DNA from: Chondrilla cf. caribensis
Lineage: Eukaryota; Porifera; Demospongiae; Chondrillida; Chondrillidae
DNA: 64,000 bases
Assembly: GCA_964020155.1 (NCBI GenBank)
Contig: OZ026547.1
Span: 6,059,009 to 6,123,008, forward strand
Direction of reading: 5' to 3'
Every line of letters begins with the position of its first letter. The stretch's first letter is position 1. A program made the translations under genes and the position numbers. The notes under the pieces are model-generated. The model was not told where the DNA came from. It was given only the letters and a program-made list of their open reading frames with translations, and did no database searches. This document shows, piece by piece, positions 52,640-64,000 of this stretch.

Positions 52640-52861
52640 CAAGTAATTCGAGTTAAAAAACTTATGGGGCTGCTGCCCTCCACACTCAAATTACTTGGAC
52701 GTCTTTCTTAGGTTCATAAAAACCTTCTCTGAAGATATCACGTCCGACGGAGGTTTAGCACACAAATTCTAGTCCAATTTTTAATTGTCAGCATTCAAAA
52801 TCCGACATCTTTATTTCGCTCAATATAAATTCATTGTTGTGGTTACGCATAGGAACACATA

Positions 52862-52928
<67 letters not shown>

Positions 52929-53025
52929 CATAGATTCAACATTAATGAGTAATAAAGATCAGAAAAGGAATATATAAATATATAATATCAGACGAGCATT
53001 ACATACTGGAAGTCGAAATGAAAAC
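52640..53025 (-). repeat. R1 dispersed element with internal TC/TA microsatellite
   Basis: Reverse R1: AAGTAATTCGAGTTAAAAAA and CTGCTGCCC at the left, then the CATCTTTATTTCGCTCAATA segment. A 65-bp (TC)n(TA)n tract at 52864-52928 follows, and TACTGGAAGTCGAAATGAAA at the right. The simple repeat occupies the position of R1's internal TA run. Confidence 0.75.
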
Positions 53026-53300
53026 AATAAACAATCTCTTTCTACTGTTTATTAATTAAAGAGAGTACCTGGAATTAGGTTGATTCCAAAGTGAACATGT
53101 TGTTGCATCCCTGATTATCAGCTGCTAGTAGCATTAACTAGTTTCATACCCTGGGATTTGACAAAAAAGCTCATGTTTATTGTCTTCGCCTCAGAAAACA
53201 GCTGCAAATGCAGAAAATGGCTGAATAATATTTGGATGCTTTATGAAATGTTATTATAAGCTATACTCTCGTTTCTTACTCTCTTCACAGAAGGCCAGAA

Positions 53301-53810
53301 ATGACACTATCCATGTGGATTGCTACTCTTTACATATGTGCATTTATTACAATAAGTGAAAGTGGTAAGTACAGCTACAGGCATAAAATTCTACAATGGG
53401 TATTTATGTTTCAAGCTAGTACTGTTAGTGAGCATAATATTGAGAATTCTGTCAAACAAATAATATTATATCTATGTACCTACATATTGAAGTCACAATG
53501 TACTATTGCATTTTGCAAATTTTCAAAATATATGGGGAAGATAAAGGGTAAGAAAAACAATATGACATTATATAATAGAAAATTGCAATTCCAGTTCAAA
53601 AGATCATGGAGCTGCCACCCCCACACTCAAATTACTTGGATGTCTTTCTTAAGTGCATAACCTCCGCTGAAGTTGTTACGTTTGGCGGAGCTTCAGCGCA
53701 CCAATTCTAGCCCAATTTGTAATGTCAGCGTTCGAAATCGACCATCTTTATTTCACACAATATAAATTATATTATAAACTCATTGCTGTTACGCATAGGA
53801 ACACATTATC

Positions 53811-53847
<37 letters not shown>

Positions 53848-56800
53848 GTTATTATATCAGTCGAGTGTTACATTCTGTAAGTTGAAATAAAAACAGTAAT
53901 AGGAATACTGAATGGAACAAAGGGCAGCTGAAATATACTTGTACCAGATAATATTTTCTTAATAGTCCAACATGGGAATCTTTGTCTATTGAGCTTTTTA
54001 TAACCTTACCTTTGAATTCCTTTATCTCAGCTGGGAAGATTGAGATATTTTCATACGAGCTTTCTTGATAGCCTGCAAACTGTGGTAATCCAGACCCTAT
54101 ATCCCATGTATTTTGCAACAATAATATTATAATTGTGATAATCAGTGTATTTTGGTGCGTGTGCATAGGTCTGTGGTGTATGCTAATTGTCCAAATGAAA
54201 TTTCTCTGAATTTTAATATTTTGAGGTCCTCAAATAGTAGAGAATAATTATTGGTAAAGGTGTTCTTCGATCTGTATGTGTATATGTTGAACTTGAGTGG
54301 TAAAAATATTGTTATTATTGATATATTATTATACTGATTACTGAAAATCTTACAACAGAACACAAAATACAGATTGATAGTTGTAATTGTAGGTTTTTTC
54401 TCTCTCATAGGTATCCAACTGCTGTATGGCAGGTCACACACAATATATTGTGGAGAATCAGACCCAAGTACCCAACCAGGAGACTGGTTTCGTAATGACG
54501 CACCACTTGATGTGTATAACAGGAGTTATACCATAACAAATGCCACCTTTGATGATGACGGAGTATATCAGTGTAGGAGAAATGGGAGGAATGTCTTACA
54601 TACACCTTTACAGGTGGATGTGTATGGTAAGAGTGTAATATAAGTTTTCTATTTAATTATATGTGCCAGAACTATTTGTATGTATCACTATGTGTGTATG
54701 TATTCACCTAATGCAAAGTGATCACGCACACACCACACACACACACACACACCCACACACACACACACACACACCATATTATTTTTATGAATTTCTTAGG
54801 TCTCTTACGTATCACTCCAGTGAATTGCACATCAGGCTTTCATGGAATTTGCGTAAAAAATATCAAAAGGGGACAATCGGTGGCATTATGCATTAGTCGC
54901 ACCACAACACCGTCTGTCATACCCCAAGGAAAACATGTTACTACTGAATATCAATCTGAGTGGTCAAGAATAATTACTGATACTGATGGTTCCTTGAAAC
55001 GGGGAGATGACTCTCGGGACTTATTCAATGACTCTTGTTATACTATCAGCGCGTTACAAGGAGATGCCGGGGTCTTCTTTGGTGCAAACATTCACCCTGT
55101 TGATGACATGACTGACCAAAGGAATGAAGTCTTGCAGTATCCCTTCAATGCATTTACATCATATGAAGACCACCCGCATATAGGATTAATTTTCTATATA
55201 GCAACTGAAGGTATGCATGTAGATCTACATGTGCATATGTGTTTGTGTGCACCAGTATATTGTGCATAACAAAGTATTCAGAAGGATCTGGGATTCTATA
55301 GAAAGTGCTGGTTTCAAAAATGCATGCGTTTTGATTCCAGTAGCACATGGCATACTGGGACACATTACATTATGAGTACCTTAAATTTATATTCAATGAT
55401 GAGGCATGCAGACCTGGGATTTCCACCTGTTTTGACATTTACGGGGGAGAACGGAAAACAGTATTGATATTGGGGCAACTTAATAATTCATATAACGAAA
55501 ACTTTGAAACTCAGAGTGATAACTTAATTATGTTGGTAATTGATGTGCTGTATCCTGCTTGTAATCCGATCATCACTTTATATGTTATTGGGTACAGTAA
55601 ATTTGTAAATTACAATAATCGAACATAAAATTATCATACTTGGTAATTGTATTTCTCATTTAAATAGGTATGAGATTGTTTTATGGCAGGACACACACAT
55701 TATACTGTGGTGATTCAGATCCTAATACCCCACCAGGAGAGTGGTTCCTTAATGGGAAACTACTCGGGATGTACAGCAGAAGTTATACTATAACAAATGC
55801 TACCTTTGAAGATGATGGAGAATATCAGTGTGTGAGAAAAGGAAGTAGGGTGTTTTCATCTCCCTTGCTGGTTGATGTGTATGGTAAGTACTAAAACACA
55901 GCTCATTCGTGCATATTGTTAATGGTTAGATATCATTATGTATATGGGAAGAAGTTATTTGAGTTAAAATCTCTTGCGGTTGCCACGCACCCTCAAATTT
56001 TTCGGCATTTTTTTTAGGACTAGAAGGACCATGTTTAAAGATATTATTTCCACAAAGCAATTTGTGCTCAAATTGTATACCAATTTCTAATTCTTGATGT
56101 TTCGAGATCCTCCATCTTTTGCACATATTCTATATAATAGGGTCCCTCAGAGAACTCTTTTGAAATTACATATATACTCCTATGCATGTATACACATACA
56201 GGCATTCACAATGTAGTGAATTCTTGGGGTTCTGCACAATTTGGTTTCAAAAATATGGCAGACTTATGACTATTGTTGGAAAATCTGTTTGGGTTCAGGA
56301 CTATTGGGAAACACAGTCAGGTGTAGAGAATTCTTCATCTGTGATGATGATCCGTCAGGACGAAGAATTATCCCCACCAATCTGTGTTTATCAGAACTCC
56401 AAAATCAAAAACAGATTTCCCAAGATCAGCTGGAAACATTACAGAAGAAAATCCCTACTCAATTGTGGATTTTTGAGTTTGTAGAATTAAAATTAATAGA
56501 TAATATTAGTCAGTACTTGTATATTATATTGGGACTGAAAGTACAGTTAGATAATAATATTTGGCAGATCAACAAGTTGTGGATTAATGAGGATACACTG
56601 CAAGTAGCATGTTCCTTTTTCTCAATACTGCAGGACTTTTGCGTATAAATCCTGTGAATTGCACTGCAGTGTCTGATGGAGTTTGTGTAAAAAGTGTTGA
56701 AAGAGGACAGCCAGTGACTTTATGTGTGAATTACACCACAATACCATCTACAATACCTCAAGGAAAACATGTCCTTGATGTCTATAAATATGAGTGGTCA

Positions 56801-57417
56801 ATAAGGGATAGAGATATATCATTTGTTACTAGTAACTTTAGGATTCTTTACGAGTGTTCGAATGGCTCTTGTCAATGGTTTGACTCCTCCAATGAGAACT
56901 ACACTAGCTACTTCAATGTTAGTAACAATTGTCTTACTATCAACCGTGTCCGAAAGAATGAATTTTACAGATTGAAGGTGGTGTTTTTCAACCAAAAAGA
57001 TGTCATCACTCTCCCTGCAACACATGTGGATTTCTATCTCACATGTGATGAAAGTATGCTTTTGTATAATTCTATCATATTGCATTAATACACATATAAC
57101 ATCTTCCATTTTATAATGTACATTTCCATTATTAAAGCAATCAGGCTTGGGTCCACAAATTTGCAAACTCACAAAGATCAGAGGGAGATCAAAAAATGTT
57201 TACACATTCAAAACACAAAACAAATAGCAATAATCAATTTATTTAATGAACTTGCAACTGTTGCAGTTGATGCTTCTTTGGGTTTACAAAATTTTGGACC
57301 CTAGCCTGATTCTTTTCATAATGGAAATGTACATTACAAAATGGAAGGTGTTATATACATGCCTTCCTTAATCTTATCATGATAATTATTATCGAGGAAT
57401 TATTGTCAATTAACATT

Positions 57418-57483
<66 letters not shown>

Positions 57484-59786
57484 CACTACATAATATTATG
57501 TATAACATTTAATAACAGTTTTCCGCTAATGTATAGAAATCCAGGTGCCTTTTGGCAGTACACTCATGTTATATTGTGGACAATCGGATCATACTACTCC
57601 ACCAGGAAACTGGTCCCATGATGGTGAACCACTTAGGGTGAACACTAGGATCTATACTATATCAAATGCTACCTTTGATGATGATGGGGAATACCAGTGT
57701 GTGAGAAATGGAAGTGATGTATTCTCCTCTCCTTTGCAAGTGGATGTGTATGGTGAGAGGTGCTACATGTTTATACATCATTGTCAGTAATCTTGAATGT
57801 ACAACTACAGTATAGTATGGTTATAACAGTTTCTGAATTAAGTTAGGATATTCTGCTTTTGTGTCCCGAGTGTTTACTTGAGCATCACGTTGTATGTACT
57901 ATTACTGTACTGTTCCAGGAACAATTTTGTAACACAAATATTAACTGATTTACGGTATACACCTAACCAACGCAATGCAGTTTACTTTGTTCTTCCTAAT
58001 CTTCAATTGTATAGGTCTTCTAAATTTCACCACACTCAATTGCATCTCAAAGTTGAATGATGGGACATGTGTTATAAATACCCAAAGAGGACAACCAGTG
58101 ACTTTATGTATCAGTCAATTCACAACACCGTCAACAATACCTCAAGGAAAACATGTCATTGGTGTCGATGAATCCTACTGGTTCAAGGTATATTTCAAGG
58201 CACTCTCTACTCCAATATACAGATGTAAAAATGGATATTGTGAAGAAACACTCAATAATTCCATTCCATTATACAATTACTTCTCAAATGTTAGTGATTA
58301 TTGTCTCACTATCAGCATTGAAGTAGGAATTACAATCTACGGATCACATTATGAGTTGATAGTGAGCTACAATACAATAGGTGCCATTCAGCTGCCTTCA
58401 AGAGGGGAAAAGTTTTATGTGGGATATTACGAAGGTAATACACACACCTATGTTGCATGAATGCTTATGTACTGCTTAATGTGAAGAGAACAATGTCATT
58501 TCTATTCAAACTATACTGTGTATATCCATGAATTCAGATCAGATAAAGGAACACAATTTGCACTCCCGAAATCAAAGAATCTATAATCAGTTTATCAATC
58601 AAAACATGAAACTATGTCAATAACAATTTGCTCCTTGAATTTTCAACCTGTGTAGTTGATACCTTTTTGGTTTGCAAACTTTTGAAATGGAATCGCGAAC
58701 CACAAAATGAAAATTAAAAAAACTTTACTGCTGAGATTCTAACTGTTCTGAGTTGAACTCTGACCTTAATCACTAATCAATATAATGAACATTCACAATT
58801 AATCACTGTATTACCTAGTGGAAATTAACAACATGGCATCTATATATAATTCTTTCCTTCTTTCACTAGAAATTCGACTCAGATATGGGAAAACACGAAC
58901 AATATATTGTGGTAATTCAGATCATAACACCCCACCAGGGGATTGGCTCCATGATGGTAAACCACTTGGTGTGTACAGCAGGAGTTACACAATAATTGAT
59001 GCTACTTTTGATGATGACGGAGAATACCAGTGTAGGAGAAATGGAAGAAATGTTTTTTTCTCCCCTTTGGAGGTGCATGTGTATGGTAAGTATTGATATG
59101 GTATTTACATTTGTTAGTGTTCATGTACAGTGAAACCTGCATTAAAGACCACTTGTCCAAAGTGACCATTTTGACACCATGGGGAAGCACCTCTGCCTAA
59201 GGACAACTTGCCTCCAGGGGACACCATTTTGTCATGGAAGGTCTTAATGCCTTATTTAACATTATTTTTTATATTTCATACAAAAACAACAATTGAATGA
59301 TAAGGACAGTGTAATAATCTGCTAACAAATCTACAGGTTCATTAAATATCTCCCCACTGAATTGCAACAGTATATCACAAGGAGGTTGTGTGATAAAAGT
59401 CAAACGAGGACAACCAGTGACTTTATGTACAACTATAACCACTACGCCTGCTGTGATACCTCCAGGAAAACATGTTGTCAGTATCCATGAATCGCTGTGG
59501 TTCACAACACATTTACAGGGAGAAGGAATCACTGCTCTCTACAGATGTCTGAATGGATCTTGTCAACCTGGGTCTACTTTCACGCATGTCAACTACACAC
59601 ATGCACACTATTCAGATGTTAGTGATTCTTGTCTCACAGTCAACAACGTGTCAGAGAAGGAAAGGACCTACTTTTTGATCCATTTAGTAGCACCAGAAGA
59701 TCATAATATTCTACAAGATGCCATTTCCTTATCTGCCCATTTCAATGTGACCGAACTAAACGACACTCAAGGTATGTATGTGTGCA

Positions 59787-59853
<67 letters not shown>

Positions 59854-62136
59854 GTATGTGTGTGTGGACGTGCATGTTACTCTCCATAATATAATATTAT
59901 GTGTGTTCCTTAATATAACTGCAACAATGAATTTATATTAACATTTATATTATTATATTAATATACTATATTATATTTAAAAATGGTTAATTTTGAAACA
60001 CAGAGAATGGAAAATTGGACTAGAATTAAAGTGCAACGTCTTCAGTGAACATAATAACTTGGGAATATTCTTATAAACCCAATAAAGATGCCCAAGTAAT
60101 TCAAGTGTGGAGGGGCAGCCCTACAAGTTATTGAATTCAAAGTACTAATCATGTTTTCAAATCAGGGTTACATATACAATGTAAGTATTATATACATTAT
60201 AATTGTATATAATGCATACATTACTCATTGTATTTAGAATTTATATTATATACATTATAAAATATTACATGTAAGTACATACCAAAAATTATAAACGCAC
60301 CCAGTGGCTTGATTTAAAACTAATAATGCCTATAGCGGGTTCAAATAATCAGAATTTAACATAATAACATGGTCTTGTGGTTCATCGCACATTGCATGAG
60401 TGGTATTTATGAGTTTCAATGAGTTTTCACTACACAAATAATGTAATATGTGAGTCCACATGCATGACATTACATGTAAACAATCAAATTATTATGGCAA
60501 AAAGTCTAATCTCTCCTTTCAAATCAGATCCAACCACACCTACTACAACATCTCCTACCACACCTACTACCACACCCTCTCTTGATGTCTCGATAGCCAT
60601 CGCTGTCTCCACCTCTATCATCACCATTGTCATTGTAATTCTCATCATTAGTTTGTCAATAGTATTGTCAACTATTGTCAAAAGATACAAACACTCCGAG
60701 AGTGCCATAACCTTCCTTTCATCTGGAGTGGATGTTCGCCTACAAGAAATCCATTCCTCAAGGTAAGAGTAGTACGTATATTGTGCTTATTGTGACAGTT
60801 ACGTAACAAAATTCAAAATGAATGAAAGTAACGGGCTGTCACATACGGCCCTGAAATAGGTCATTTTTCTCTTTTTGACTTCTGGTATGTAATGCTTAAA
60901 TAATAATATAATAATACATAACAATTCAACATAATATAATGTGTTTTCTTATATATGAATATTAAAATTAGCAATTATTATTTTTCATTTTCCTACAACT
61001 GTAGACCAACCAATCTGACTGTATATCGTACAAAGGATGTGAAAACATTGGAGAAAATCGGGAGGGGATCCTTCTGGAAAGTGTATAGAGGCAAGTTGTC
61101 AGACAACCGCTGTGCTATCAAGAGGCTCAGAGGTATAAAGGAATCCACAAATCGAGAAGGACTCATTCAGAAAGTTTTGAAAGAACTGGATATGTGGTCC
61201 TCTCTTAATCATCCAAATATAGTCAGACTTTACGGAATATATCACCTGGAGGATGATGATGTCGGCATTCCATTGTTAATAGTGGAGCTAATGGACAGGA
61301 ATCTCACTGACCAACTGCAAGCTACCTCTGACCCCACTAACAGGAATTCACTATTCCCTCTACAAACTAAACTAGCCATCTTGATACAAGTAGCCGGGGC
61401 TTTGGAGTACCTCCACACCCACAAGAATGTGGTGCATGGCGATCTCACAGCAAATAATGTGCTACTTAAAGAGAGTCCAACAGGGTCATTCACAGCTAAA
61501 TTGACTGATTTTGGGATGAGTCGCGTACTCAATGAACGAGACAACATAATGTCCACTGACCAGGGAACCTACAGCTACATGCCACCGGAGGTACATAATG
61601 CTGGTCAGGCTTCAACCAAGGTGGACATCTACTCTTTTGGTGTGCTGTGTGTGCATTTACTATGCCACAAGTTTCCCAAACCTCTATATGCCCTCACAGT
61701 TGATCCAGCAGGAGCTCACATCGTTGTGAGCGAGTTCCAACGGTACCGTCCCTATCTCTTGGATTTAAGCCTTGACGAGATGCTCCTAGAGCCATTGATA
61801 GAGGAATGCCTGCAATACGAACCTGAAGATCGACTGCGTCCGGAGGAAGTGATAGGGCAGCTGAATTCCATCCAGGGAAGACTGAGGATGAAGGAGACAG
61901 GACCAGCCAATGAAACCCAGATATCAACAGTTGTGCATCAGCATTTCATTGGACCAGTCGTATCAGGGTGTACCATCACTGAGAGCAATCTGAATGTCAC
62001 ATCCATTGCTGACTCCCACATGCAGGTATCCACTGCAGCAGAGATAACCCCACTCACAGGTCCCTTTGAGCCTGTTCCTGCAATAACCCCATGTGCAGAC
62101 CTTCCTGATGCCTATCACTCAAGCAATGCTAATTAA
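53301..62136 (+). CDS. RTK-3: Ig-like receptor kinase, 11 coding exons, 1,326 aa
   Basis: Exons: 53301-53364, 54411-54626, 54800-55210, 55668-55883, 56634-57053, 57537-57752, 58015-58434, 58870-59085, 59337-59771, 60528-60762, 61005-62136. Joined 3,981 nt, open throughout, all GT-AG. The order matches RTK-1: signal peptide (MWIATLYICAFI), four short-Ig/long-domain pairs, Thr/Pro stalk (PTTPTTTSPTTPTTTPS), TM helix, and a kinase with GRGSFWKVY, CAIK, HGDLTANN, DFG and MPPE. Exon 5 ends in A instead of G before its GTATGC donor, making one junction codon Lys. The tail stops early at SSNAN: a 7-nt AATTAAT insertion relative to the kinase pseudogene creates the TAA. Intron 5 holds an M2 element and CA tract, intron 9 a GT tract and R1. 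Probably active; ligand unknown. Confidence 0.88.
53585..53895 (-). repeat. R1 dispersed element in RTK-3 intron 1
   Basis: Reverse R1: GGAGCTGCCACCCCCACACT, AAATTACTTGGATGTC, CATCTTTATTTCACACAATA, a (TA)n run at 53817-53841, and TTACATTCTGTAAGTTGAAA at the right end. RTK-1 and RTK-2 lack it here, so it inserted after duplication. Confidence 0.75.
54010..54072 (-). other. Exon-like conserved block, antisense in RTK-3 intron 1
   Basis: On the minus strand, 63 nt between agtttgcag and GTAAGG. One base shorter than the 64-nt copies, so the shared reading frame shifts. Confidence 0.45.
57098..57352. mobile_element. M2 MITE-like element, copy 3 (RTK-3 intron 5)
   Basis: Terminal repeats AACATCTTCCATTTTATAAT and ATTACAAAATGGAAGGTGTT, inner GGGTCCACAAATTTGCAAAC arm. 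Flanked by ATATA on the left and TATA on the right, a possible short target duplication. RTK-1 and RTK-2 lack it at this site. Confidence 0.85.
57419..57480. repeat. (CA)n microsatellite in RTK-3 intron 5
   Basis: CA run of about 60 bp ending about 57 bp before exon 6, in the same place as in RTK-1 and RTK-2. Confidence 0.95.
59790..59865. repeat. (GT)n microsatellite in RTK-3 intron 9
   Basis: GT run starting about 20 nt after the exon 9 donor (CAAG/GTATGT), parallel to the tract in RTK-1. Confidence 0.95.
59895..60150 (+). repeat. R1 dispersed element in RTK-3 intron 9
   Basis: Diverged R1: TGTGTTCCTTAATATAACTG, CAACAATGAATTTATATTA, then CCAAGTAATTCAAGTGTGGA and GGGGCAGCCCTACAAG at the right end. 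Absent from RTK-1 intron 9. Confidence 0.6.
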
Positions 62137-62740
62137 TAAATTGGAAGATATCCTAATCCGAAGTTTCAGATGTTTACTTCCCATCAAGTTAGGATTTTGT
62201 GTCCACAAATAATATACTGAACTAACACAAATATTTCATTCCACTAATGAAACTGTTTATTCTCACTATATAATAATTAGCTCAAATAAATTCATTCATT
62301 TCAGTATTGATATTATTATTTCCCCTCCATTCATGTATCAATAGCTGATTTAATATAGTTAATTAATTCTTAGTTTAATGTAATCTTCCTACATAAAGAG
62401 TTATTTTATATGCTTTAATTCTTTTGTAAGTACAGGGATTTCTTATGTCAGATTTTCTGATTCGCGTAACTTTCTTCCTTATTTCTCAATTCATCATATT
62501 AATTAATCAGTGTTATTATTCATGGTAATTTAATACAAAGCAATGTGATATAACAAGCTTGCTTGTGTTCTTGCATTGAAATATGCAATATTTTTCTGGT
62601 CATTATTGTATCTGAAACATCTTACATTTTACTCCAGGTTTTATCTGTTGCATTCATCTACGTATATGAAACACCTCATTTGAAATAGCAGTTTCAGAGA
62701 GTCATGCACTTTATGGTTAGCTGTGCACATGCACAGACAT

Positions 62741-62809
<69 letters not shown>

Positions 62810-64000
62810 ACAAATTTCAAAATCATTTTCCAAGATTCCCACAATCACAATCGCTATGAAGGAGGTAACATTCGAAAGCTGGAGAATCGTTTGATAGATA
62901 AGTCTCATCGATCGAATCTTTCTTTCCTGTACTAGCTGCCTTTTATTGGACCGAACTTAGAAATGTGTATTTAATGACGCATAATATCGTTTATTTCTAT
63001 ATAGCAATCTTCCTGTTACAGTGAATTAAATGGCCGCTCGTAAGACTTGATAAAATTTCAGAGCTTTGTCAATTCTTGAGTGATGAATCTCATTACTGGC
63101 TTTGGACTGGCTCAAACTGAAGAAGCCAATAACATGTTGACCCATAATTCATTCCAGCTGATATCTAATTATGGACATGTCAACAATTGACCACTTTATT
63201 GTCAACACAGACACGTCTGCAAAATGTCCTAAGATGTTACCAATAAAGCTATTGGTTGTTTTGTGGGTCTGTGAGGGTCACTAATTAGATGACTCTACCT
63301 GGGTAGGGTCAACTAATTTGGTGACCCTACCTGGATTCGTGGTTGTTTACTGTAAGTGTGTGAAGCAGCTGATAGAAATGCGTAACAAAGCACAAAATCC
63401 TATACTGTTAAATAATAATTGGAAGGTATATAAAATAACCTGTTTACTACTAGTACTACTACTACTACTGTACAACTTAAGATGTGATGTGTATAAGAAT
63501 ACAAATGTGTTTTCATGCAGAATCCTCTAGAACATTGTACAACTAAACACTTACTATTCACTTACGGTGCAGACATACGAAAGGTGAGAGTGAATGGAAG
63601 TGAAGGAAGTTAATCTGTGGCGTACAGACATTAACCGTATATGTTAATGTAGCGTGTGCTTGTACTTAGTTATGCATGGATGATTTTTGTATCTCGCGCT
63701 GTATGTCACGTGCTAACATACACCACATACACGCATGCGCACACAACAGACACGTGTAGCCTCGTGATAGAGTTTTAGACTAGGTAGTGGAGCATAGAAT
63801 TACTGATTTATTGAAGTTTGTCCATTTTTGTCGTTACATCTTCGGAAGTGGCCTCTACGCCTCTTGTGGATTACCACACGCGCCACAAATCAACAAATAC
63901 ATTATGTACTATGCATGAGTTCTGTGATCATTACACCTACACAGTATGATAATCATGTAACATTCATTTTGCTAGCATATTTGAATTTTTAGCCTATAAT
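62137..64000. other. 3' flank of RTK-3 and unannotated end of window
   Basis: 62140-62600 is the RTK 3' flank shared with the paralogs. A (CA)n tract lies at 62741-62808. From there to the end I see no gene: short frames (for example 63318-63530) lack domains or splice context. Confidence 0.5.

Overview
This is eukaryotic, AT-rich, intron-containing animal DNA. Short spliceosomal introns, secreted collagen-like proteins, immunoglobulin-like receptor kinases and many small dispersed inverted-repeat elements point to an early-branching metazoan. A demosponge is my best guess, by inference only; I identified no species marker.

Left third (1-16.4 kb, minus strand): three imperfect tandem copies of a roughly 6-7 kb unit. 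Each carries a two-exon gene for a secreted coiled-coil/collagen protein (copies A, B, C; predicted 388, 333 and 283 aa). Behind each lies a decayed collagen-like relic. Units A and B also hold a plus-strand Cys-rich exon candidate, a LINE reverse-transcriptase remnant and a small inverted-repeat element. The Gly-X-Y tract differs in length between copies and carries 8, 6 or 4 Asn-Gly-Thr sequons.

Middle (17-25.5 kb): a decayed kinase copy (17.1-18.2 kb), an intact single-exon GT31-type glycosyltransferase on the minus strand (20.2-21.2 kb), then about 4 kb of repeat-rich DNA.

Right two thirds (26-62 kb, plus strand): three tandem paralogous receptor kinases, RTK-1, RTK-2 and RTK-3. Splice sites give open frames of 1,359 aa (RTK-1) and 1,326 aa (RTK-3). 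RTK-2 has the same layout but a 1-nt deletion in exon 3. Each has a signal peptide, four tandem pairs of a short Ig-like domain (72 aa) and a longer Cys-containing domain (137-148 aa), a Ser/Thr/Pro-rich stalk, one transmembrane helix and a cytoplasmic kinase with an HGD catalytic loop. Almost every extracellular exon is symmetric phase 1, so modules can be lost or shuffled without breaking frame. Between the genes lie duplicated blocks with a conserved TATAAA and a conserved splice donor, probably promoters and non-coding first exons.

A dispersed element of about 330 bp (called R1 here) occurs at least ten times. Smaller families (M1, M2, R2, R3) and long (CA)n/(GT)n tracts fill introns and intergenic DNA. 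Together the window looks like a young gene-family cluster for cell-surface recognition or signalling next to secreted matrix proteins. The joint function is inference.
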